From Glandiceps talaboti (taxonomy: Eukaryota; Hemichordata; Enteropneusta; Spengelidae): 11,000 bases of DNA. The notes under the pieces are model-generated. The model was not told where the DNA came from, did no database searches, and worked only from the letters and a program-made list of their open reading frames with translations. Position 1 is the stretch's first letter. Every line of letters begins with the position of its first letter. Of the stretch, positions 1 through 7,430 are shown one piece after another. The stretch is taken from positions 5,647,101 through 5,658,100 of the forward strand of contig NC_135550.1 in the NCBI RefSeq assembly GCF_964340395.1, given 5' to 3'. Position numbers and translations under genes: made by a program.

Positions 1-25
1 TTCTGAGTGACTTGGACATTAAATG

Positions 26-39
26 GCGCCCTCTAGTGA
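26..39 (-). promoter_or_regulatory. CTCF-like motif
   Basis: On the minus strand this reads TCACTAGAGGGCGC, which agrees with the metazoan CTCF core CCASYAGRKGGCRS at 13 of 14 positions; only the first base differs. It contains the only CpG in the first 600 bases. The match was made by eye, with no score against a background model and no occupancy data. The same GCGCCCTCTAGTG string also occurs in some dispersed repeats, so it could come from a transposon. Confidence 0.3.
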
Positions 40-245
40 TAGAAAAGGCATGTCTGTATTGTTGAAGACTATAACCAAACACAGTTCATTGAGATAAAAA
101 AGTACTATACTCACAAATTGCAAGACTCTAATGTGCCCATGTAGTTGTAGCCCCAACTCAGCATGACCACTAAAATCTCCAATCCAGGTGAAATAGTAAG
201 AAGTAATCACAGACTCAGTGTTAGACTCATTAGAGTAGAAATGTA

Positions 246-512
246 TTATTCAAATGTAAGTGGGCCAGTATTTGATGTGAACACTACCATTTTCATGCAA
301 GTCTTTTTATCACCAGTGGTAAGTTCAACAATGAACATTATGCTATACTTAGGGAAAGTTGCACACATTTGAACTGAAAATATCAGACTTATACCCTGGT
401 CATTGCACATCCTGACAACACCTGTCTCTGTTGTTGGTGTTGTGTCAAACTTAATAATTTCCATTATCATTTCCCATTTTTTCATAGTTAATTCTTGTGG
501 AGGTAATGTCAT
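246..512 (-). CDS. Weak candidate exon or gene relic, unknown product
   Basis: An 88-codon open frame on the minus strand begins with an ATG at 510-512 and ends just before a TAA. Its residue composition looks protein-like, with alternating hydrophobic segments (GISLIFSVQMCATF, YSIMFIVELTTGD) suggestive of beta strands. Further along the same strand, at about 115-170, is a short segment (GHAELGLQLHGHIRVLQF) ending at a good donor (TTT|GTGAGT). I do not recognise either. Open frames of this length are only mildly surprising in AT-rich DNA, so this may be chance, a nested minus-strand gene or a degraded insertion. Confidence 0.15.
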   Translation of the reverse strand: MTLPPQELTMKKWEMIMEIIKFDTTPTTETGVVRMCNDQGISLIFSVQMCATFPKYSIMFIVELTTGDKKTCMKMVVFTSNTGPLTFE

Positions 513-648
513 GTTATTCCCACATACTCATGACCAAAGGGATTTATCTTTTTACTCATAGTGACATGGTTCCCATTAGATAACTTGTATTTTCCTTTCC
601 TGAATGAATGAAGAGAAATATCTAAGTATTGCGTTGTTGTTTCTACAG

Positions 649-809
649 ACTTTATACCTGGGTGAGAATAGATTGTCTGAATTACCTAAACACATTGGTA
701 ACCTTATACGACTGTCTGAGTTAGATGTGTCCTCCTGTGAACTGATATACTTGCCAGACTCATTATCACGATGTACTTCACTTGTCAAGGTGTGGCTCTC
801 AAGCAACAA
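649..809 (+). CDS. LRRC58: LRR exon (first in window)
   Basis: The acceptor is TTGTTTCTACAG, ending at 648, and the donor is AA|GTAAG with GT at 810-811. The exon is 161 nt, starts at a codon boundary and ends two bases into a codon. It encodes two LRRs plus the start of a third. Reading past the donor meets an in-frame TAA at 811-813, so retention of the next intron would truncate the protein at once. An apparent start at 604 lies in the upstream intron and is not the true start, because the coding match begins directly after the acceptor. Confidence 0.85.
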
Positions 810-3800
810 GTAAGACACAGTGGTTTGAGCTTATTTTTTGTGGTGGTTGTTCTCCTGTTGTGATATTTTGTAGGACCAAGCTATCATTTGTGTGATTGTG
901 TGAAGCAAGTCTGACATATCCATGTTTGTTATTGTGTGAAGCAAGTCTGACATATCCATGTTTGTTATTGTGTGAAGCAAGTCTGATATATCCATGTTTG
1001 TTATTGTGTGAAGCAAGTCTGACATATCCATGTTTGTTATTGTGTGAAGCAAGTCTGATATATCCATGTTTGTTATTGTGTGAAGCAAGTCTGATATATC
1101 CATGTTTGTTATTGTGTGAAGCAAGTCTGACATATCCATGTTTGTTATTGTGTGAAGCAAGTCTGACATATCCATGTTTGTTATTGTGTGAAGCAAATCT
1201 GATATATCCATGTTTGTTATTGTGTGAAGCAAGTCTGACATATCCATGTTTGTTATTGTGTGAAGCAAGTCTGATATATCCATGTTTGTTATTGTGTGAA
1301 GCAAGTCTGATATATCCATGTTTGTTATTGTGTGAAGCAAGTCTGACATATCCATGTTTGTTATTGTGTGAAGCAAGTCTGATATGTCCATGTTTGTTAT
1401 TGTGTGAAGCAAGTCTGATATATCCATGTTTGTTATTGTGTGAAGCAAGTCTGACATATCCATGTTTGTTATTGTGTGAAGCAAGTCTGACATATCCATG
1501 TTTGTTATTGTGTGAAGCAAGTCTGACATATCCATGTTTGTTATTGTGTGAAGCAAGTCTGATATATCCATGTTTGTTATTGTGTGAAGCAAATCTGATA
1601 TGTCCATGTTTGTTATTGTGTGAAGCAAATCTGATATGTCCATGTTTGTTATTGTGTGAAGCAAGTCTGACATATCCATGTTTGTTATTGTGTGAAGCAA
1701 GTCTGACATATCCATGTTTGTTATTGTGTGAAGCAAGTCTGATATATCCATGTTTGTTATTGTGTGAAGCAAATCTGATATGTCCATGTTTGTTATTGTG
1801 TGAAGCAAATCTGATATGTCCATGTTTGTTATTGTGTGAAGCAAGTCTGACATATCCATGTTTGTTATTGTGTGAAGCAAATCTGATATGTCCATGTTTG
1901 TTATTGTGTGAAGCAAATCTGATATGTCCATGTTTGTTATTGTGTGAAGCAAGTCTGATATATCCATGTTTGTTATTGTGTGAAGCAAATCTGATATGTC
2001 CATGTTTGTTATTGTGTGAAGCAAGTCTGACATATCCATGTTTGTTATTGTGTGAAGCAAATCTGATATATCCATGTTTGTTATTGTGTGAAGCAAGTCT
2101 GACATATCCATGTTTGTTATTGTGTGAAGCAAGTCTGATATATCCATGTTTGTTATTGTGTGAAGCAAATCTGATATGTCCATGTTTGTTATTGTTGATC
2201 ATTATTGTGAAGTCTTATGTCAATGGATTCTTCAGGATATATGAAATATTTTCTAAGTAACATTATGTTACGTAATGAAAGCAAAAACCAGGAGTGTAGA
2301 GTTACTTTGGAATAGTAAATTGGAAAGGAATGTGTTTTGATCCGTGTACTGTGGACCATGGGGCACTTGTCCATAGCAGATGGATCAAAATGTTGTATTC
2401 ATTTCCAAAGTCACTACTGTCCTATTGATTCTTGGAACCACGATCAATATATTCTCCAGTAGTGTTTTTGTCTAGCCATGATTAAATAACACTTACCAAA
2501 GGAGTGGATTTCTTGGAGGTTCCCTTCCATCATCAAACACATACTGCACAAAGGTGGTCAGATTTCCTTTCTCTCTATGAATATACGTATAAAATGGAAT
2601 GAGAAAATCAAACAGTCTTGTTTTATAATTATGAAGAATGATCCCAAATTGTTATCTTGTTCCTTGTCCACAGGTTAAAAGCAATACCAGATCAGATGGG
2701 TCGCTTAAATCAACTCAAAGAACTTCATGTACGCAATAATCAAATAATGTATTTTCCTGCCTCTTTGATGTATCTTCAACTGTACACCTTTAGTGGTAAG
2801 TAGTTTATGCTACATGTTTGCAATATTACGTACTGAATCTTAAAATAAAAATACTATGAAAATACTAGTGAACTTTTTGACCAATACTCTAATTAGGAGT
2901 GTACAAAAGTATATGGACACTAATTTGTATGCTTATGTTGATAATGTAGACTGTACACAACTGGAAACAATGATATATTGCAAACTTTTGTGACATCAAC
3001 ACTGTATTGACAGCAAATTGTTTCCCTCCTTGCTACTTGTCAACATTATCTTCATAGGTGAGAGCGCCCTCATAGGTCATTTCTAGGGTAACTTTTCTTT
3101 TTAACTATTCATTGTCAATGTTTAGTTTCAGATATCCATGAATATGTCAAACCATAAAGTTGGGTGAGGGGGGGGGGGGGGAATTCAGTGTGATCACTTA
3201 CATTTTATTTTTCCCAAAAAGCATTCTTTTCAGAGAAAGTTTGAAGACATATCCCCAATAGTATACTTTAGATATTTTTTCAGTCACATTATCAGGTTTC
3301 CCAAACAGAGTTATGGTACAACGTAAGGGGTAAACTATGCCAGTTTTACCCAATTTATTTCTTACTATTATTATCAGGAATTCCCAACCTTAACAAAAAT
3401 ACTGAGTACATTGACATTAACCTTGCGTGTGCTATACTGGGCAAACAAATGCTTTGTGAGTTATTAACAAAAAGTGTGTTGACCTTACCCCCTTACTGTA
3501 TCTGGTCTTGTAACATGCATGATTTGCATATATTCCTCATTCAGCCAATCATAACCCCCTAATAGATGAATGGAATAGTGATGCTAGACAAGCTATCACA
3601 GTGTCACCTACAACCGATATCCCTCCACTCTTAGAACTAGCTGCCAGAATTGTAGTAAAGCATGATGTACCATGGTGTAAAGAAGACTTACCAAAAGAAT
3701 TGATAGGTTGGTATCACTTTCATCTTTCCTACTTTAACCTTCTCCCCATCAGTATCATTCTGTAGCTGTATGGTTTTATTTTTTGCTGGATGTTCTCATA

Positions 3801-4203
3801 TGTGTGAACAATTAACCCTTTAGGGACCTGGTTTCTAATAAATCTATGTAATTATACACCTTAAAAATAGGATGTCAGCTTCTCAAAGGTGAAGCTAAAT
3901 TTATCATACAGCACTCTGTGAACATCACATTTTGCAAGTTGACTGTCTGAGAGAAATACTGACTTGTTTCTTTACTGGATGGTATTTGTACTAGACAACA
4001 CTCATTTCTTTTTTCTTTTTGACTACTTCATAGATTTGCTTGTAAATGCAAGGCAGTGTTCAAGTTGTGAAGGACCATTCTTCAAATATTATAAGTCTGA
4101 GGTAGTGTTCTGCAATGTGGGAGTTTTTCACCGAGTGCCTCTGTACCAACAAATCTGTTCCCCTTTCTTTAACACTCATTGCCAGCCTGTGGACACAAAA
4201 TGA
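649..4203 (+). CDS. LRRC58: LRR protein of the LRRC58 type, 3' part (4 exons)
   Basis: The four exons 649-809, 2674-2795, 3545-3706 and 4034-4203 join in frame to 204 codons and a TGA stop. Visible in the product: LRRs of the LxxLxLxxNxLxxLPxxhgxL type over about residues 1-95 (NRLSELPKHIGNL, CELIYLPDSL, NKLKAIPDQMGRL, NQIMYFPASL), an NPLI capping segment (98-101), a helical segment 121-151 (PPLLELAAR, then DLPKELIDLL), and a Cys-containing tail (C157-x2-C160, C175, C190, C198). LRRs followed by a PP-LLELAAR helix, a DLP helix and a C-terminal VPL-x4-CSP motif (183-192) is the layout I remember for vertebrate LRRC58, about 370 residues; the N-terminal LRRs would then lie upstream of the window. 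From memory, recent work links LRRC58 to a cullin-RING ubiquitin ligase acting on cysteine dioxygenase; the sequence here shows only a compatible architecture. LRRC28 or another short LRR paralog is the main alternative. The gene assignment is less certain than the exon structure. Confidence 0.75.
897..2192. repeat. Intronic minisatellite, 36 copies of a 36-bp unit
   Basis: A 36-bp unit beginning TGTGTGAAGC and ending TTTGTTAT repeats head to tail 36 times with no indel (1296 bp). Units differ only at position 13 (G/A), 19 (C/T) and 22 (A/G). By variant I count 15 G-C-A, 10 G-T-A, 8 A-T-G, 2 A-T-A and 1 G-T-G units. The array starts 88 bases inside intron 1 and fills about 70% of it. Because 36 is divisible by 3 and the unit lacks stops in several frames, long artificial ORFs run through it on both strands; these are not genes. 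A degenerate half-unit (ATTGTGAAGTCT) follows near 2205. The unit contains no CpG. Confidence 0.97.
2193..2673. other. Remainder of intron 1, nothing further recognised
   Basis: Unique AT-rich intronic sequence between the minisatellite and the acceptor of exon 2. I see no exon, RNA gene or repeat here beyond the degenerate half-unit at the left edge. Confidence 0.6.
2674..2795 (+). CDS. LRRC58: LRR exon 2
   Basis: The acceptor is CTTGTCCACAG, ending at 2673, and the donor is AGTG|GTAAGT with GT at 2796. The exon is 122 nt. Its first G completes the AA carried from the previous exon to give Lys, so the LRR motif NKLKAIPDQMGRL is rebuilt exactly across the junction, which is strong support for the splice. 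The exon continues with a further repeat (LKELHVRNNQIMYFP) and ends one base into a codon. Confidence 0.85.
2796..3544. other. Intron 2 of the LRR gene
   Basis: A 749-nt intron with donor GTAAGT and acceptor TATTCCTCATTCAG. It contains a 14-G homopolymer at 3168-3181. At 2896-2920 a stretch reading GGAGTGTACAAAAGTATATG and then GACAC resembles the ends of some Tc1/mariner-like elements, but no matching inverted end was found. No coding sequence is visible. Confidence 0.7.
3168..3181. repeat. Poly-G tract (14 G)
   Basis: An uninterrupted run of 14 G within intron 2, followed by AATTC. Such runs can fold into G-quadruplexes and are prone to length polymorphism and sequencing error, so the exact length is uncertain. 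Confidence 0.9.
3545..3706 (+). CDS. LRRC58: LRR-cap and SOCS-box-like exon 3
   Basis: The acceptor is TATTCCTCATTCAG, ending at 3544. The donor is ATAG|GTTGGT with GT at 3707, a weaker site. A nearby alternative donor at 3711 would add 4 nt and break the frame into the next exon. The 162-nt exon takes one base from exon 2 (G+CC, Ala) and gives one base to exon 4. It encodes the end of the last LRR (NHNPLI), a polar linker, and the helix containing PPLLELAARIVVKHDVPW followed by the DLPKELI stretch. Confidence 0.82.
3707..4033. other. Intron 3 of the LRR gene
   Basis: A 327-nt intron with donor GTTGGT and a strong polypyrimidine acceptor region. No internal feature was recognised. Confidence 0.75.
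4034..4203 (+). CDS. LRRC58: Terminal coding exon 4 with stop
   Basis: The acceptor is a pyrimidine-rich TTTTCTTTTTGACTACTTCATAG stretch whose AG ends at 4033. The first two bases (AT) complete the G from exon 3 to give Asp of ELIDLL. The exon encodes LLVNARQCSSCEGPFF and the Cys-containing tail, ending in TGA at 4201-4203. An apparent longer ORF starting at 3964 includes intron sequence and is not the real start. The CSSC pair with later Cys residues (C175, C190, C198) could form a small metal site, but I infer that only from spacing. Confidence 0.85.
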
Positions 4204-4323
4204 AAATGAGAGATCCGGAAAAATATTCAGTGTACCATATTATGGAAGATGCCAGGCACGGAGTTGATTGAATGTATTAGCATGTGGTAGGAATATGCAA
4301 ATTAATAGTATGAGTTTGGTCTG

Positions 4324-4660
4324 AGAAATTTGGACTCATTGCACAGTTTAAGATACAGCTGGGCAACTTGGAAGATCTACAACTCAACTGCATTGCCAAG
4401 CTTACCATCGCAGTAGTTCAAAGATTGTGCTATTTCAGACCAAACCTTGAGGATCCACAACTTGCCACTATGCCTGGCTTACCACATACCATCTGAGTAG
4501 TTCAGAAATTGCACTGTTTCAGGCACAAATTGGATGATGTACAACTCAGCCATTGCATTTTGTTCATCACTTCAGTGGTTCAAAGATTGCAATATTTCAA
4601 ACACAACTTGGCAAATCCACAACTCAGCCACTGTGCCTGGCTTGCAAAATGAATAGTTCA
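4324..4660. repeat. Degenerate ~80-bp tandem repeat in the 3' UTR
   Basis: Four diverged units can be aligned by eye: 4364-4440, 4441-4524, 4525-4602 and a partial 4603-4660, with a partial unit end at 4324-4358. Shared landmarks in order are ACTTGG or similar, GAT/ATCCACAACTC, GCCACTGTGCCTGGCTT, AGTAGTTCAAAGATTGC, and TGTTTCAG. Spacing is 77-84 bp with many substitutions and small indels, so the array is old compared with the nearly uniform intronic array in the same gene. Confidence 0.75.
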
Positions 4661-4917
4661 CAGGAATGTCATTGCAGTATTCATCCTTGATAAATATTCT
4701 GACAAGAGTACTGGAGTTAGTTCATTCCCATCAATGTCTACATAGATGAACCTATACTCAATTGAATCATAGACGTTGGCAAGCACGTCTCTCTCTCCAA
4801 TGTCCATGGTTGAATAAACATAAACTAAGATTCATCGAAACCTACAGGAGGCCATGTTTTGAGTTACCTCATGTATAAATAGGATGTTTAAAACTCAAAT
4901 TATCGTGAGGCAGAAGC

Positions 4918-4923
4918 AATAAA
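4918..4923 (+). terminator. Polyadenylation signal AATAAA (candidate 1)
   Basis: Canonical hexamer about 715 bases after the stop codon of the LRR gene. No clear GT-rich element follows directly, so it is the weaker of the two candidates. Confidence 0.4.
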
Positions 4924-4982
4924 TGAATAATCATTTTGTCAGTCATAGGGCTGAGTTTCAGCTACTATGTATGACCACAGAG

Positions 4983-4988
4983 AATAAA
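4983..4988 (+). terminator. Polyadenylation signal AATAAA (candidate 2)
   Basis: Canonical hexamer with a GT-rich stretch about 45-80 bases downstream (5035-5070). This is the best-placed candidate for the 3' end of the LRR transcript. Confidence 0.5.
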
Positions 4989-5576
4989 ACTATATTGGTA
5001 TTTTGGTAACATATCACAATATGTAGCAGCCAGATGTAGTGCCTGTGTATGGTGCCAGTGAGTGTAGTGGTCAGAATTCAAACTGTGTGTATTTGTTTCT
5101 CTGTATTCCGATGTCCTGTTAGGTTAACATGTGTGGAAGTCATAGCTTGCCATAACACTGTATTGCTGTATTTTGTTTGTTTATATCAAAATGACACATT
5201 TATATGAAGTTATTTACTGTGTATTTATGTCTATTTCTCAAAATACAAATTTGCATTTAGCTTTTTGTCTTTCAAAAGTGTTAATATTTTTTTAAAAACA
5301 TTCTATTTCATGTGCAATTATATGTTGTGTTTACAAGATTCAACATTTCTCTGTATATTTTTCCACCTACATGTAAAAAATGTTATTGTTCTATCGGTAA
5401 ATGTTTTTGCATTTGTGATACTTCCAAAAATGACTATTTAATGTAGATTTTATTGTATTAGTGTTAGTCCACAACTCACAATTGAAATTAACAGTACATA
5501 TGTGTTTTTAAAGTGTGTTAAAAGTCTTGAGATGTATTTGTTTGTTCTTTCTCATTTGTCAAAGTTATGATTCACT

Positions 5577-5593
5577 GGGGGGGGGGGGGGGGG
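5577..5593. repeat. Poly-G tract (17 G)
   Basis: An uninterrupted run of 17 G, joined directly to the sequence TCACACTGGGACC. Length is likely polymorphic and poorly fixed by sequencing. Confidence 0.9.
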
Positions 5594-5768
5594 TCACACT
5601 GGGACCTTCAGCTAAGACCAGGCCATGGTCAGACCCTAGTTAAGGATAAAATAAAAAAAGTGTGAACAGTTTGGTTCGGTCAAGGCCCAGACAAGATTTC
5701 ATCCCAGAGCAAAGATGTGGTTTAGAGTCAGACTAAAGACTGTCTTGGACCAAAGTTAACAGTGTGAA
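5594..5768. mobile_element. Possible short non-autonomous transposon relic
   Basis: Starts TCACACTG (5594-5601) and ends CAGTGTGA (5760-5767), an exact 8-bp terminal inverted repeat about 175 bp apart. The interior has several related GGTC/GACC and AGAC/GTCT words and an internal AGTGTGAACAG copy of the end. Pairing beyond 8 bp is poor and no clear target-site duplication is visible because the left flank is poly-G. It may be a decayed MITE or coincidence. Confidence 0.3.
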
Positions 5769-7430
5769 TGCATTTCCCCTGTACTATTTATTGTATGTGC
5801 TAATCTTATGTACAATCTATAACAACCAACAAAAGGTTTTTTTCACAGTATACCACAATTGTTTATTGTGTTCATATCTGATGTAAGAATACCCTGTCTC
5901 AACTGCTTTGATTATTCCAGTGTTAAGTACAAATGTATTAGAGGAGATGTCATAGTCTAGTTACTATACATGTAGTTGTTCTCTACGATCTCTTTCTAAT
6001 ATATAGTCAAATGGACAAATTCTATCGAAAATCTAGCGAAATCTGCTGCTGGGGAAAGAGTGAACAGCATGTGTCAGTAGTAATCCATCATACACTGACA
6101 GGTGGTTGTCATTGGTTACTGAATTGTTCAGTTTACTACAAGTTTCAGTTTGAATGCAAGTGACATGAGGATGTGATCATGTCATTACATTTATATCAAA
6201 ACACTAATAGCATAAATTATCACTGTTGTTTGTGATTCTCTGATTCACTACTTTCTCGGTTGATTTTTCACCACATGGGCTTACAAGATTGTTCAGCTGA
6301 CTAGAGTTGAAGGGTTAAATACTAGACTTTTAATTCAAACAATTGAAATTATAGTATTATTTTGCACTTGATATGAACACTGGACATAGATATGGCATAC
6401 GATAGAATTGCTTCACGTGGGTGTCATGGGTTGTATATAATGCCAATTTTCTGTCCTTTTGTGTCAAGATATATCATACTATCTTTGTATAATATTGTAG
6501 TAAATGAACTCATGGACTGTAAGTTAATCAACTAACTATAAACATATGATCATTTGCAGTTGCCAAACACCAGAAGAGTATCTAAAATGAGATACAGATA
6601 ACAAATTTTTTTAAATTATTCTGAAAGTGATAGTCAACCCTTGCCTAATTGTTGGCAGCTCAATGATATGCTTTCAAATGTTTTAAAATGAATGCAGGAT
6701 TTTTCCTTAATTGCAGTATTTCTTGTACTTGTATCAAATAATGTCATAGTCTGTAATTTTGTAAGAGAAAATTGTCTTTTAACAGTTGAGTTGTTTTACA
6801 TTCTCCTCATTATGTATGTTCTGAAATAGGAAATTCATGATCCTAAATTAGTTTTTAAAGAGTCTTACTCTTATACACACAATGAAGAACTTTTACAGTT
6901 TATTTAAGGAAAAATGAATTCTTTGTTTGACCAGTTTTAAAACCATATCAATAACACTTTTATCACATGAAACGAGGTCTATATCATAATGTTATTACTC
7001 TGGTTATTTGTTGTTTTTTTACAAAAAGTTAACAGTGTCACGTCTTTGACTACATACAGTTTATGAAAAACATAAAGAGTATATCAGATTTAAGTTTTAT
7101 TGAAATACCTTCATCTTATTGTGATGGAGACTCATCCTTTGCAGGTGATACATAGATTAACGATTTGTATTGCACCAAATTACTCCAATTTATCCTAGCT
7201 TTCAACCTGTGTTCTCAGGTGTTCTTCAGGGATGTGAAGTCCATGGTATTTTTACATGCCTGACTACAGAATATTATCCTAGACATGTTAAAGTTTAGTG
7301 GATAGTGAGCTGGACTGGTTTGTCAAGGGAATCAAAGAAGCTATATATGTTACTTGAAATCTTTCAGTCTTTTCACTCTCCAAGGAATAATAACGATTGA
7401 TTCATGTTGAATGTTAAGTCAGAATAAAGG
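5769..7430. other. AT-rich intergenic DNA, no gene recognised
   Basis: No exon-like reading frame, RNA gene or clear repeat was found on either strand. A small hairpin (TGTCAGT/ACTGACA) lies around 6075-6103. CpG is scarce, like the LRR gene region. Confidence 0.5.

Larger units (their letters stand above)
1..648. other. Upstream intronic sequence of the LRR gene, no supported exon
   Basis: No LRR-coding exon is visible on the plus strand before the acceptor at 647-648, so this is probably the intron before the first exon in the window. CpG is almost absent: I count one in the first 600 bases, at 27-28. The minus strand carries an open frame (246-512) and a short donor-bounded segment near 115-170, listed separately with low confidence. 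Confidence 0.5.
4204..5030 (+). other. Probable 3' UTR of the LRR gene
   Basis: Follows the TGA at 4201-4203. It contains the decayed ~80-bp repeat and then two canonical AATAAA hexamers (4918-4923 and 4983-4988). A GT-rich stretch (TGTAGTGCCTGTGTATGGTG, from 5035) lies after the second, as expected downstream of a cleavage site. The UTR end is inferred; AATAAA also occurs at 5650 and 7423, so longer forms are possible. Confidence 0.5.

Noticed and set aside
163-372. Plus-strand 69-codon ORF
   Set aside because: No motif, no splice context, and it overlaps a minus-strand frame of better composition; treated as chance.
576-818. Minus-strand 80-codon ORF opposite the first LRR exon
   Set aside because: Shadow of a real plus-strand exon with clear LRR motifs and splice sites.
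897-2192. CRISPR array
   Set aside because: The 36-bp period resembles a CRISPR repeat length, but units are contiguous with no spacers, no cas genes are present, and the context is eukaryotic and intronic.
799-2260. Three long ORFs (450-467 codons) across the minisatellite, on both strands
   Set aside because: They exist only because the 36-bp unit is a multiple of 3 and lacks stops in several frames. The array is inside an intron whose donor and acceptor rebuild an LRR motif exactly, and the third-position pattern shows no sign of coding constraint.
2896-2920. Tc1/mariner-like terminal sequence in intron 2
   Set aside because: The word resembles such ends, but I found no inverted partner within the intron and no flanking TA pair.
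7210-7275. Possible exon after TGTTCTCAG (VFFRDVKSMVFLHA, then stop)
   Set aside because: Fourteen codons with no partner exon in phase and no recognisable family.
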